Source of the DNA: an uncultured Alphaproteobacteria bacterium
GTDB lineage: Bacteria > Pseudomonadota > Alphaproteobacteria > RF32 > CAG-239
Direction of reading: 5' to 3'
NCBI GenBank assembly: GCA_944392835.1
Contig: CALXYB010000001.1
Location: 220,563-284,562, forward strand
Length of the DNA stretch: 64,000 bases
The notes below the pieces were generated by a model. It did not search any database. It was not told the origin of the DNA and saw nothing but the letters and a program-made list of their open reading frames with translations. The translations under genes and the position numbers were made by a program. Shown piece after piece: positions 52,689-61,267 of the stretch (the first letter of the stretch is position 1; the number at the start of each line of letters is the position of its first letter).

Positions 52689-53960
52689 TTACAACAATTT
52701 TTGTGCCTCAACACCGACAACCTTAATCGCCTTCACAGGACAAGCTGTTTGACACGCTCCGCAACCGATACATTTATTGGCATCCACAATCGGAAAAGCC
52801 CCATCTACCCGACTAATCGCCTGCGCCGGACATTTCATCACACACAAACCGCATTTAATACAGATATTTTCATCAATCTCAGCCAAAGCAATTTGCGTCT
52901 TTTGTTTTTCTGCCAGTGTCAGGCGTTTAATCGCACCCGAGGGGCAAACCTCAGAACACTTATGGCAATTATAGTCGCAAAAACTATCCTGATAGTCAAT
53001 ATGCACCGCCGGATATTCCCCGTCCGCTTTTTTAATAATCTTCATCGGACAATTCTGCACGCAGAGATTACAATTAAGACATCTATTGGCAAAATCATCA
53101 GCGTTTCCGGCACCGGCCGGCAGAATAACTTTTTTGAGCTTTGTTGCAACTTTCTTGCTGATTTCAACCCCGCTCTTAACAGCTAAAGCCAAAACAACCA
53201 ATGCCGCCCCGCCCAGAATAAACCTTCTGCGCTCCGGATTAAAACTTACCTTTGTATCAGGCTTTTTATCATAATGAATACCGCTTTGACGACAACTTCC
53301 CAAACACCTAAAGCATTTCACACAAGTTTCGTTATCAACGATTTTATTCTTAAAATCAATACTCCCGCTCGGGCATTTAGAAGCACATCTGCCGCAAGCC
53401 ACACATTTTTCGTCATCAATATAAACCTGCATCAGCGCATTTTTGGACAACAAGCCCAAAACCGCACCGACCGGACAAATATTAGAGCAAAAATAACGTC
53501 CCTTAAACCAAACCAAAAGAGCGATACCCGCTGCAAAAACCAGCCCCCAAACAGCGCCGCTGAAGGCAGAACCGAAAACACTATATGGGTCAATCAAACG
53601 CACCAAATAAACCGTTCCGCCCAACATTGCTCCAAAGACAATCGCCGCAACAAAATATTTATAGGACCGATTTTTCAGAGCGACATTCTTGCGCCTGAAG
53701 ATAAGTGCAAACCCCTCTTGCAACAACCCCAAAGGACAAAGCACGGAACAATAAACCCGCCCCAAAAGCAAGGTCAAAACGATTATGCCCAAGAGCAATA
53801 TGCCGGCAAACAAAGAAAAATCCACCAACACCCGTTGCAACAAAGCCGCCACTTGCACATCAAATATCTTAAATGGATAAAAAACACCCAATATACCTAA
53901 AATACTCAATACGGCAACGACTATAGCCAAACAGATTCTGAGCAAATAAGTCTTATTCAT
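52689..53960 (-). CDS. NapH-NapG-like fusion: membrane ferredoxin with internal twin-arginine motif
   Basis: A 423-aa protein with many iron-sulfur motifs. Residues 1-235 are NapH-like: four membrane helices with CSVLCPLG (71) and CSNICPVG (158), then two 4Fe-4S motifs near 186-225 (CVACGRCASKCP, CVKCFRCLGSC). At 244 comes an internal twin-arginine segment (ERRRFILGGAALVVLALAV), normally the N-terminal Tat signal of NapG. Residues 290-423 hold four further ferredoxin motifs (CLNCNLCVQNCP, CHKCSEVCP, CIKCGLCVMKCP, CIGCGACQTACP). So NapH (quinol oxidation) and NapG (periplasmic electron transfer) appear joined. It would move electrons from quinol to extracytoplasmic acceptors. No napA is nearby. 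Confidence 0.85.
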   Translation of the reverse strand: MNKTYLLRICLAIVVAVLSILGILGVFYPFKIFDVQVAALLQRVLVDFSLFAGILLLGIIVLTLLLGRVYCSVLCPLGLLQEGFALIFRRKNVALKNRSYKYFVAAIVFGAMLGGTVYLVRLIDPYSVFGSAFSGAVWGLVFAAGIALLVWFKGRYFCSNICPVGAVLGLLSKNALMQVYIDDEKCVACGRCASKCPSGSIDFKNKIVDNETCVKCFRCLGSCRQSGIHYDKKPDTKVSFNPERRRFILGGAALVVLALAVKSGVEISKKVATKLKKVILPAGAGNADDFANRCLNCNLCVQNCPMKIIKKADGEYPAVHIDYQDSFCDYNCHKCSEVCPSGAIKRLTLAEKQKTQIALAEIDENICIKCGLCVMKCPAQAISRVDGAFPIVDANKCIGCGACQTACPVKAIKVVGVEAQKLL

Positions 53961-53972
53961 TTATCCCCCATC

Positions 53973-54590
53973 TTAGCGAACAAAATTTGTTCTGGCTGTT
54001 TTCTCAATAGCCTTATCCCAATCAACATTTTTAGCTGCTTCAATAACTTTGAGCGCATTAGCCATATTATGCGCCAAGTTGCGCATGGTTTGTAAACCTT
54101 CGGCATCTTCTTTGGTATCCGCCGCTTTGGCACCAAAGACCATATTCCAATAAGTTGAGGAGATAACCGGCATCTGATTAATGGTAAAATACTTATTCAA
54201 GACATCAATCGTTGCTGTTGTTCCGGCGCGTCTGGCAACAGCAACCGCCGCCGCAGGTTTATGCTTCAAAAAACTTCCGCCGGCATAAAAAACTCTATCC
54301 AAGACCGAAAGAACACGTCCTGACGGATGCGCATAATAAACCGGACTTCCAACAATCAGTCCGTCTGATGTTTTCATCTTTTCAATAATCTCGTTGGCAA
54401 TATCATTAAACGCACATTTATTATGCTCTCTGCAATAACCGCAAGCCACACAGTCTTGCTGAGCATCTGGCCCCAACTGCACAATTTCGGAATCAATATT
54501 TTCTTTTTTAAGAGTTTCCGCAATCTCGCTCAGAGCGGCAAAAGTCGTTCCGTCTTTATGACAACTTCCGTTAACCAGTAAAACTTTCAT
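53973..54590 (-). CDS. NADPH-dependent FMN reductase/flavodoxin-fold protein
   Basis: A protein of about 205 aa that starts KVLLVNGSCHKDGTTFAALS, the flavin phosphate-binding loop of the family, and contains CVACGYCREHNKCAF (possible metal or iron-sulfur Cys cluster, as in iron-sulfur flavoproteins), then GLIVGSPVYYAHPSGRV. It should reduce flavin or pass electrons within the cluster. The ATG at 54590 has GAGGAAA; a longer ORF would run into the next gene. Substrate not known. Confidence 0.85.
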   Translation of the reverse strand: MKVLLVNGSCHKDGTTFAALSEIAETLKKENIDSEIVQLGPDAQQDCVACGYCREHNKCAFNDIANEIIEKMKTSDGLIVGSPVYYAHPSGRVLSVLDRVFYAGGSFLKHKPAAAVAVARRAGTTATIDVLNKYFTINQMPVISSTYWNMVFGAKAADTKEDAEGLQTMRNLAHNMANALKVIEAAKNVDWDKAIEKTARTNFVR

Positions 54591-54609
54591 CTTTTTCCTC
54601 CCTAAATTC

Positions 54610-55356
54610 TTACAAACCACATATAATTGCCACACCGCAAGCCATAATCGTTCCGCCGGCAATCTCATGCGCATATTTTTCCAACTGTCCAAAGCGCAAA
54701 GCACTGATTCCCCAAACACCCAACGCCACCGCCAACATCATGGTCATAATCGTTGCTATGGAAAAAATCAACGTACTGGAAACAACTGCCGAAACACCCA
54801 AAACACTTGATGCCGTCAAAATCGGTAACAAAGCTTCACAAGGCCCTAAGACAAAGATAATAAAGACCACCCAAAGTGCAATACTTTTTTGCCCTTTAAT
54901 CTCTTGTAAATGATTATGTTCTGCTTGGTGCTTATGCTGCCACCTGTGGCGCAAAGCCCACAACAAATAAGCCGCACCCAAGCCGATAAGCGCATAAGCA
55001 GCAACATTGCCGCGATTTTCTTCCAACCACAAAAAGTTTTCTTCGCTCAGCCAATGCGAAAAATAAATAAACATCAAGGCAATGATAAGCGCACTTGCAA
55101 TATGCCCAACCCCGCAGATAAACGTCCATAACAAAGTTTTTGCCAAACCATAACCGCGGCTTTTGGCAATAGCCACAAAAGGCAGATAATGATCAGGCCC
55201 AATAATTGTATGCACCACCGCAGTTATCAAAGCCGCCAACCAAATAGCAGACAAAGTTGCACCTGAGGCTATTTCCGCTTGCCCGAAACTCCCATGCGCC
55301 CAAGCATTAGCTGACATCAAAAACATCATCATAAAAACAAGTCCGATTCTTTTCAT
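54610..55356 (-). CDS. Putative nickel/cobalt permease (NicO/UreH-like)
   Basis: A 248-aa membrane protein. Signal-like segment 1-20 (ending ANAWA), then about six helices. Helix with VVHTIIGPDHYLPF (H49, D55, H56) matches the H-x-x-x-x-D-H nickel-site pattern of NiCoT and NicO transporters, and the next helix has GVGHIASA. A His-rich cytoplasmic loop (WQHKHQAEHNHLQ) could bind metal. Its place beside larC and larE, which need nickel, supports nickel uptake. Cobalt transport cannot be excluded. Ribosome site AAGGATG. Confidence 0.8.
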   Translation of the reverse strand: MKRIGLVFMMMFLMSANAWAHGSFGQAEIASGATLSAIWLAALITAVVHTIIGPDHYLPFVAIAKSRGYGLAKTLLWTFICGVGHIASALIIALMFIYFSHWLSEENFLWLEENRGNVAAYALIGLGAAYLLWALRHRWQHKHQAEHNHLQEIKGQKSIALWVVFIIFVLGPCEALLPILTASSVLGVSAVVSSTLIFSIATIMTMMLAVALGVWGISALRFGQLEKYAHEIAGGTIMACGVAIICGL

Positions 55357-55376
55357 TTTTCATCCTTCTCAATAGC

Positions 55377-56171
55377 TCAGTCAAAACTCCCTGAACGGAA
55401 TCCTTCCAAATCAAGCGTAACAAAATCAAAGCCGAGCTTTTTTAAAACCCGCACTACTTCTTGGTATTGCGCAAACACATCAGATAAATTCTCTTTTGCC
55501 ACTTCTAAGCGCACCAAATCACCATGCACACGCAAGCGCAAATCCACAACCTCTGGCAGCATTTTTTTGAGCTCCGTTTCACCTTTTGCCACACGAGCAA
55601 GAGCCGCATCATCTAAATATGTGTCATAAGGGAATCTGGTTGCCAAACAAGGAACAGCAGGCTTAGAAGCTGTTTTTAACCCAAGCTCGGCGGACAATTT
55701 TCGAATATCGGCCTTTGTCAAGCCAACTTCCGCCAAAGGAGATATAATGCCAAGCTCTTGCAAGGCTTTTCTTCCTGGACGATAGACCTTCAAATCATCG
55801 GCATTTGTTCCATCCAACACATATTTCAAACCTTGCGCTTTGGCATAAGCAACAAACTTTTCAAATATAGCTTTCTTGCAAAAATAACACCGCTCGCGCC
55901 TATTGTTTCTAACCGCCTCTAGGTCAAACGGATTAAAACTCAGAAATTCGCTTTTAACCCCCAAATCTACCGCTGCTTGCTTTGCCTCGCTCATCTCCTT
56001 TTCGTCTTGCAAAACCGTTTTCATCGTCAAAGCCACAAGCGGGAATGGCTTTTCTTCAGACATTTTTTGCAAAACCGCCAACAAAAACATACTATCCACC
56101 CCGCCGGAAAAAGCCAAAGCGATTCCCTCTGAGGTCAAAGGATGAAGAAAAGCTTTCAGAGCCTTAAGCAT
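55377..56171 (-). CDS. larE: LarE: sulfur transferase of nickel-pincer cofactor synthesis
   Basis: An ATP-dependent enzyme of about 264 aa that converts the LarB product to its thiocarboxylate form. PP-loop FSGGVDSMFLLAVLQ at 21-35. Three Cys at 95, 98 and 175 (RCYFCKKA, PCLATRFPYD). LarE of lactobacilli has one sacrificial Cys equivalent to 175; a three-Cys type that binds an iron-sulfur cluster is known in other bacteria, so this protein probably is of that catalytic type. DGTNADD and GLTKADIRKL are also typical. The ATG overlaps larC by eight bases. The upstream ORF extension to 56282 lies inside larC and is not used. Confidence 0.92.
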   Translation of the reverse strand: MLKALKAFLHPLTSEGIALAFSGGVDSMFLLAVLQKMSEEKPFPLVALTMKTVLQDEKEMSEAKQAAVDLGVKSEFLSFNPFDLEAVRNNRRERCYFCKKAIFEKFVAYAKAQGLKYVLDGTNADDLKVYRPGRKALQELGIISPLAEVGLTKADIRKLSAELGLKTASKPAVPCLATRFPYDTYLDDAALARVAKGETELKKMLPEVVDLRLRVHGDLVRLEVAKENLSDVFAQYQEVVRVLKKLGFDFVTLDLEGFRSGSFD

Positions 56172-57378
56172 TGTCGCTTGCCTCTGCCAAACGGCGCGCC
56201 TCATCAAAAACCAGCCGGAAAGTTGCGTTGTTTTTTTCCGCCAAGAGCTTAACACTTTCATATTCGGGATTATACCGCACAATATCGTCTAAAAAACATT
56301 TTTTGACCTCAACTTCACCGAAAGATGTTTTAACTCTCATCATCTCCCGCTTCATACACCGCCGCTCCACCGCATATTTTCTGAGCCCGATTGTTGACGT
56401 ATTACGAAAAATAATATCTTCCATTTGCGGCACAAGCTCTGAGGATGTAATCACGCGCAACACATAAGCCGGACGATTCTTTTTCATAAAACACGGCTCA
56501 AAATGGACATCTCCCGCACCGGCATTCATCAATTTTTCCATCGCCAGACCAAGTTCTTCGGCTGTCGAATCATCAATATTTGTTTCTATAACAAACATCT
56601 GTTTTTCAGGCACATCATCTTCCAAAACCATCACCCGCAAAAAATTTGCATGCCCAAAATCTTTTTTGCCCAAGCCGATTCCCGTTTTTCTGATTTTATA
56701 CGCAGACGGAAGCTTGTCTTTGGTCCGAAGAGCCGCTGCAGCCGCAATTCCCGTCGGCGTAACCATCTCGCCGTCATCATTCGTCGGACACAGCGCTATA
56801 CCATATTTTTCCGCCACATTCACCACAGCCGGAACCGGCACCGGCAAACGCCCATGTTGGCACATAACAAAACCTTGCCCTTCGTTCAATGACTTGACAA
56901 TAACTTCATCAATCCCCAAATCATCAATCAACACGGCAATAGAAATAATATCTACAATAGAGTCCACCGCGCCCACTTCATGAAAATGCACTTCCTCCAC
57001 CGCACAGCCATGCGCTTTTGCCTCGGCTTCAGCCACAATTCTAAACATTTTTTTGGCCAATACCCGAGCTTTGTCAGACATCTCTGTCTTATCAATAATC
57101 TCTTCAACCTCTGCCAAATGTCTGTGTTCGTGATGATGATGTTGTTCGCCATATTCCTCTTCATGCGAATGTTCATGATGATGCAAAATCACCTTAAAAT
57201 CACATCCGCTAATGCTGTAAGACGACTTTTGTGTAATCTCATAGTCAAACTCCTGAACGGGCAAACTTTTCAAAACCGCATTCAGCTTGTCTCGGCTTGC
57301 ACCCAAATCAAGCAAAGCCGCCACCAACATATCACCGCTGATACCAGAAGCCCCTTCCAAATACAAATATTGGGACAT
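56164..57378 (-). CDS. larC: LarC: nickel insertion into the pincer nucleotide
   Basis: A 404-aa nickel insertase (CTP-dependent cyclometallase). It starts YLEGASGISGDMLVAALLDL, has a His-rich loop (HHHEHSH, HHHHEHRH) likely to bind nickel, then EVHFHEVGAVDSIVDI, GRLPVPVPAVVN, PTGIAAAAAL and the C-terminal part FVIETNIDDSTAEELGLA. In Lactobacillus plantarum LarC is made from two reading frames by frameshift; here one uninterrupted frame encodes the entire protein. It begins one base after the larB stop. Confidence 0.94.
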   Translation of the reverse strand: MSQYLYLEGASGISGDMLVAALLDLGASRDKLNAVLKSLPVQEFDYEITQKSSYSISGCDFKVILHHHEHSHEEEYGEQHHHHEHRHLAEVEEIIDKTEMSDKARVLAKKMFRIVAEAEAKAHGCAVEEVHFHEVGAVDSIVDIISIAVLIDDLGIDEVIVKSLNEGQGFVMCQHGRLPVPVPAVVNVAEKYGIALCPTNDDGEMVTPTGIAAAAALRTKDKLPSAYKIRKTGIGLGKKDFGHANFLRVMVLEDDVPEKQMFVIETNIDDSTAEELGLAMEKLMNAGAGDVHFEPCFMKKNRPAYVLRVITSSELVPQMEDIIFRNTSTIGLRKYAVERRCMKREMMRVKTSFGEVEVKKCFLDDIVRYNPEYESVKLLAEKNNATFRLVFDEARRLAEASDNA

Positions 57379-58050
57379 TTATTTTATTCTCCTCAAAATC
57401 TTACAAGCCGTAACTGCCGCCCCGAAACCATTATCAATATTCACTACCGAGATTCCCTCCGCGCATGAATTAAGCATTGTCAAAAGCGCCGACAAACCGT
57501 TAAACGAAGCGCCATAACCGACAGAGGTCGGCACGGCAATAACTGGAGCCTCAACCAATCCGGCCAAAACACCGGCCAAAGCCCCTTCCATTCCTGCAAC
57601 GGCAATAATAACCTCTGCTTTTCTGATTTCCTCCAACTTGGCAAATAATCTGTGGATTCCGGCAACACCGACATCATAAAAACGATCAACCTTTGCCCCG
57701 AAAAACTCAGCCGTGCGTGCCGCTTCTTCCGCCACGGGCAAATCGGCCGTGCCTCCGGTACAAACGGCGATTCTGCCTTTGAGGTGAGCCATTGTTCCAC
57801 TTTTTAAGACAAGCGTTTTGGAACATTTGTCATACTCTATCACAAGCCCTTCTGTTTTTACAAAATCAGCCTGCTCTTGAGAACATCTGGTTCCCAAAAC
57901 CGCAATTTTTTGCTCGGCAAAAGTTTTTAAAATCTTTGCTAGTTGTTCTTTGGTTTTGCCGGCACAATAGATTGTTTCCGGCATTCCGGTTCTGTCTTTG
58001 CGGCTCAAATCCAACTTGGCAAAGCCCAATTCTGCAAAACTATCTGCCAT
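57379..58050 (-). CDS. larB: LarB: nicotinic acid adenine dinucleotide carboxylase/hydrolase
   Basis: A 223-aa enzyme for the first pincer-cofactor step. The N-terminal part has FAELGFAKLDLSRKDRTG and ETIYCAGKTKEQL; the AIRC-like C-terminal part has VCTGGTADLPVAEEAARTAE and RFYDVGVAGIHRL, then AGMEGALAGVLAGLVEAPVI and VPTSVGYGASF. Its ATG abuts the flavodoxin stop. Family assignment is firm. It co-occurs with larC and larE as the complete set for cofactor synthesis. Confidence 0.95.
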   Translation of the reverse strand: MADSFAELGFAKLDLSRKDRTGMPETIYCAGKTKEQLAKILKTFAEQKIAVLGTRCSQEQADFVKTEGLVIEYDKCSKTLVLKSGTMAHLKGRIAVCTGGTADLPVAEEAARTAEFFGAKVDRFYDVGVAGIHRLFAKLEEIRKAEVIIAVAGMEGALAGVLAGLVEAPVIAVPTSVGYGASFNGLSALLTMLNSCAEGISVVNIDNGFGAAVTACKILRRIK

Positions 58051-58629
58051 CTATTTTCCAAACCCCAAGTCTTTTAGCCAGCCGGAGATTCCCATTGTAC
58101 GACTGCCATATCCGACCCAACCGTCAGATAAAACTTCGCAACCTTTGCACTGTTTGGTCATATCATCAATTGTGTTTTGCGCCCCGCCGCCGCCATGCGT
58201 AATAAACGGAACAACCTTTTTACCGGACAAATCATAGCTTTCCAAAAAACTGCTGACTTGCGGTGTAATGGTTCCCCACCAGTTTGGCGAGCCCAAGAAG
58301 ATAACATCATATTGCGCGATATCAGCAACATTTGAAGTCAACTTCGGACGATATCCGTCCCTAATTTCCTTTTGAGCCTGCATTGTCATCGGACGATATT
58401 CTTCCGGATAACTTCCTTCAGTTTTAATCTCAAACAAATCTCCGCCGACTTTTTCATGAATGGCTTCAGCCACTTCTTTGGTATTTCCGCTATAAGAATA
58501 ATAAGCCACCAATATCTTGGCATTTTCCTTGTTCATATTTTCATTCTCCCGCATCTGCGCCATAATCTTATAGCTTGAAAAAGCAATAACGGAAAAGACA
58601 ATAAGACCTAAAAACAAAAACTTATTCAT
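58051..58629 (-). CDS. Membrane-anchored or exported flavodoxin
   Basis: A protein of about 192 aa with an N-terminal signal/anchor (FLFLGLIVFSVIAFSSYKIMA) followed by a flavodoxin domain: ILVAYYSYSGNTKEVAEAIH (phosphate loop), GSYPEEYRPM, VIFLGSPNWWGTITPQV and a C-terminal helix. Flavodoxins are normally cytoplasmic, so the leader places the redox partner outside the cytoplasm. ATG 58629 is used (GGGAG upstream) rather than a TTG at 58635. It directly precedes larB. Confidence 0.85.
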   Translation of the reverse strand: MNKFLFLGLIVFSVIAFSSYKIMAQMRENENMNKENAKILVAYYSYSGNTKEVAEAIHEKVGGDLFEIKTEGSYPEEYRPMTMQAQKEIRDGYRPKLTSNVADIAQYDVIFLGSPNWWGTITPQVSSFLESYDLSGKKVVPFITHGGGGAQNTIDDMTKQCKGCEVLSDGWVGYGSRTMGISGWLKDLGFGK

Positions 58630-58643
58630 TTTCAATTTCTCCC

Positions 58644-59882
58644 TTAGGCTTCAAAGGTTTTGGCCACTTCTTTCATCCACTTGCTGATTTCAATATGCTG
58701 CGGACAATTCTTTTCGCACATCCTGCATCCGATACAAGAAGATGCCTTGCCATGTGTCTTAATCAGGTTTGCATAATAAACCGCCTGAGCATTAAATGGC
58801 TTATCTCCGCGTTCTTGTTTTTCGGCATTATATAATGCAAAATAATCCGGAATGGCAATCTTCATCGGACAAGCCTCAACACAATATTTGCATGCCGTGC
58901 ACGGAATAGTAATTTCATCATGCAAAGTCTTAACCGCCGTTTCCACAACTCTCATCTCTTGCTCGTCTAAGGGCTTAAAGTTTTGCATGTAAGAGGTATT
59001 GTCTTCAAGCTGCTCCATATTGCTCATACCGCTCAAAACCATCATCACGCCATCCAAACTTGCGGCATAACGAATAGCCCAAGAAGCCACCGACATATCA
59101 GGCTCAGCATTCTTAAAAATCTTCTCCACCTTGGGCGGAACCATCGCCAAACTACCACCCTTAACCGGCTCCATCACAATAACCGGTTTGTTGTATTTTT
59201 GTGCAATCTCATAACATCTTCTGGATTGTATGCTGGCATTATCCCAGTCAATATAGTTAATCTGCAACTGCACAAACTCAACTTCCGGATGCTCCTTCAG
59301 CACCTCTTCCAACATCTCCGGAGAATCATGGAAAGAAAAACCGAAATGCTTAACTTTTCCTTCTTTTTTCTTATTTTCAACAAACTTAAAACTATCATAT
59401 TTGCGTGCATTTCCGATTGTATTAGCATTAACATTATGCACCAGATAATAATCAAAATAATCCAAACCGGTTTTTTCTAATTGTTTGTTAAAGATTTCTT
59501 CTTGGTGCTCTGCGCTCTTGAGCATACCGATAGGCAGCTTGCTGGCCACGGTAAACTTATTTCGCGGATGTCTTTCCACCAAGGACTTTCTGAGCGCATT
59601 TTCGCTTTCATAACCCATATACATCCAAGCCGTATCAAAATAAGTGAAGCCTCTGTCCAAGAAAGTATCCACCATCTTATTTAGGGTATCATAATCAATG
59701 GATGTTTGATCGGACGGATTCTTAAGCGGCAAACGCATAAACCCGAAACCGAGCTTATTTTTGGGGTTAATCTGACTTTTAACGGATTCTGCAACCGCAA
59801 TCTTGTCCGCAAGAGTCAATTTCGGCAAAGCCGACAAAGCAAAAGCAGCCAAAGTTGTCATCAAAAACTCTCTCCTGTTCAT
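58644..59882 (-). CDS. Tat-exported aldo/keto reductase with C-terminal ferredoxin domain
   Basis: A 412-aa protein. Tat signal [20 protein letters not shown] (1-20), then an aldo/keto reductase barrel (about 45-310) with the tetrad FDTAWMY (Asp, Tyr), ASKLP (Lys) and YLVHNV (His). Residues about 330-400 hold two 4Fe-4S motifs ([24 protein letters not shown]). The reductase would take electrons through its own clusters, not only NADPH. First gene of the lar/Tat run; AAGGAG ribosome site. Such reductases have been seen in bacterial redox clusters, with unknown substrates. Confidence 0.9.
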   Translation of the reverse strand: MNRREFLMTTLAAFALSALPKLTLADKIAVAESVKSQINPKNKLGFGFMRLPLKNPSDQTSIDYDTLNKMVDTFLDRGFTYFDTAWMYMGYESENALRKSLVERHPRNKFTVASKLPIGMLKSAEHQEEIFNKQLEKTGLDYFDYYLVHNVNANTIGNARKYDSFKFVENKKKEGKVKHFGFSFHDSPEMLEEVLKEHPEVEFVQLQINYIDWDNASIQSRRCYEIAQKYNKPVIVMEPVKGGSLAMVPPKVEKIFKNAEPDMSVASWAIRYAASLDGVMMVLSGMSNMEQLEDNTSYMQNFKPLDEQEMRVVETAVKTLHDEITIPCTACKYCVEACPMKIAIPDYFALYNAEKQERGDKPFNAQAVYYANLIKTHGKASSCIGCRMCEKNCPQHIEISKWMKEVAKTFEA

Positions 59883-59919
59883 AGAAAAAAACTCCTTTCA
59901 AAAACTGATTCGTGCTAAG

Positions 59920-59948
59920 GATAACATTTTGAGCTTACTCTAGGTCAA
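59920..59948 (-). promoter_or_regulatory. Candidate promoter of the reductase-lar-Tat run
   Basis: On the minus strand TTGACC (59943-59948) and GTTATC (59920-59925) are separated by 17 bases. Between them TAGAGTAAGCTCAA forms a short dyad around GAG/CTC. It lies about 40 bases before the reductase start codon. The -10 is weak, so activator control is possible. Confidence 0.5.
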
Positions 59949-59978
59949 GCGTTTTTTTATTATCCTCATCAAAAAATA

Positions 59979-60413
59979 TTACCTTTCCAAAATCTCCGCG
60001 CGCGCCGCAAAACCACCCTTGGATTCGCTCAAATATTCCAAACCGCTTTCCACTTCGCCGAGCTCAATAAGACTATTATCCGGCATCAAACTATGCGTTT
60101 TATAAAAAAAGCCAAAATTCCCCCAAGGAGCATAAATAAACATCTTTCCCGCCGTTGCAATCATACCGCGCGGCGCATCTTTTAAGGATAGGGGCTTTGG
60201 AAATTCGCTGATTTTTTCCTCTCCCGCAAAATCAATAAATTCAAACTCCGCCGGCAACATCTGCACAAATTGGCGCGCCGCGGAATTATCCGCCATCTGC
60301 ACCACAACTTCTTTGCCGCTGTCTAAGGTCAATTTAATTTTCATCACTTCTGCACTCCAAGCAAAATCTAAAAAAGAAATAAAAGCCATCAAAAATACCA
60401 AAAGTTTTTTCAT
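59979..60413 (-). CDS. Exported cyclophilin-like protein
   Basis: A 144-aa protein with a signal peptide (MKKLLVFLMAFISFLDFAWSA) and a cyclophilin-like beta-barrel domain: IKLTLDSGKEVVVQMADNSA, FVQMLPAEFEFIDFAGEEKI, FIYAPWGNFGFFYKTHS and LIELGEVESGLEYLSE. This small family (cyclophilin_like) often accompanies flavodoxin and aldo/keto reductase genes. Prolyl isomerase residues are not obvious, so activity is uncertain. It starts 5 bases after the neighbouring gene and is co-transcribed. Confidence 0.83.
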   Translation of the reverse strand: MKKLLVFLMAFISFLDFAWSAEVMKIKLTLDSGKEVVVQMADNSAARQFVQMLPAEFEFIDFAGEEKISEFPKPLSLKDAPRGMIATAGKMFIYAPWGNFGFFYKTHSLMPDNSLIELGEVESGLEYLSESKGGFAARAEILER

Positions 60414-60418
60414 AAAAC

Positions 60419-61267
60419 TTATTCCTCATAGATAGGTTTATAATTTTCAATTTCCGTATTCTTAATCATATTGATTGTTGTCATCGCATTAGGCAAACCG
60501 ATGTATGGGATTGCCTGAACCATTGCCGCCAAAAGTTTTTCTTTATCATTTCCGGCTCTCATTGCCCCAACCACATGCGCCTCAATCTGTTTTTCAGCTC
60601 CCATTGCCGTCAATATCACCAAAGACAAAAGCTCTCTTTGTTTAACATCAAGCCCTTTGCGGGTATAAAAATCTCCGAAACAAAAATCCGTTAAGGTATC
60701 AGGCACTACGTTCTTATATTCGGCAGGCAGTTTTGCCATCGCTTTTTTCACTTCATCACCATAAAGTTTTTGCTGAATTTCCAAACCCTTAAGATGTCTG
60801 TCCTCATCCGTGGTCGTACCTGTTTTTTCCAACGGCAATTTAATACTTCTCTCTTTCGCCACCTCATTAAAAACCCCAATGGCGTTCAATGTCTTCGGAA
60901 AACCGATAAACGGCGCGCATTGATAAATCGCCTCTCTTATTTCCAAGGGCGTATTTCCCACATTCAACGCCGCATTAATATGCGCTTTAAGCTGAGGCAG
61001 AGTCTGCATTGTTGCCAAAGAAACAACCGTAATCATTTCCCTTTCTTTATGAGTTAAATTACCCGTAAAAAAGATCTCACCGAAAATATTGCGTTGCAAT
61101 ATCTCCATAAATTCAGGGTCTGTCGGATTCTCCACCCGTTCTGCTTGAAAAAGAGTCTTAAAAACCTCATCTGCTTTTTCTGCGCGTGTCATAATTTTTT
61201 CCTCCGCTGCAACAAAGTTAAAACACCAAAACAAATTCAACAATAAAGTAATAACAAAAATTCTCAT
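60419..61267 (-). CDS. Exported carboxymuconolactone-decarboxylase/AhpD-family protein, two domains
   Basis: A protein of about 282 aa with a signal peptide (IFVITLLLNLFWCFNFVAA) and two CMD-family domains. Domain 1 has ITVVSLATMQTLPQLKAHIN followed by AALNVGNTPLEIREAIYQ; domain 2 has SLVILTAMGAEKQIEAHV then GAMRAGNDKEKLL. The AhpD CxxC pair is absent, so peroxidase activity is doubtful. GGAGTAGGG lies before the ATG at 61267. It is divergent from the LysR gene and likely its target. Confidence 0.85.
   Translation of the reverse strand: MRIFVITLLLNLFWCFNFVAAEEKIMTRAEKADEVFKTLFQAERVENPTDPEFMEILQRNIFGEIFFTGNLTHKEREMITVVSLATMQTLPQLKAHINAALNVGNTPLEIREAIYQCAPFIGFPKTLNAIGVFNEVAKERSIKLPLEKTGTTTDEDRHLKGLEIQQKLYGDEVKKAMAKLPAEYKNVVPDTLTDFCFGDFYTRKGLDVKQRELLSLVILTAMGAEKQIEAHVVGAMRAGNDKEKLLAAMVQAIPYIGLPNAMTTINMIKNTEIENYKPIYEE

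Noticed and set aside
53274..53900. Plus-strand ORF of 208 codons opposite the NapHG-like gene
   Set aside because: Contained in the complementary strand of a firm gene; composition (Asn/Thr/His rich) is typical of antisense reading.
56172..56282. N-terminal extension of LarE to base 56282
   Set aside because: It lies inside larC and adds sequence foreign to LarE; the overlap start at 56171 matches the family.
59920..59948. MerR-type operator in the promoter of the reductase-lar run
   Set aside because: The GAG/CTC dyad is suggestive, but the spacer is 17 bases rather than the 19-20 typical of MerR promoters, and no merR gene is near; listed only as a candidate promoter.
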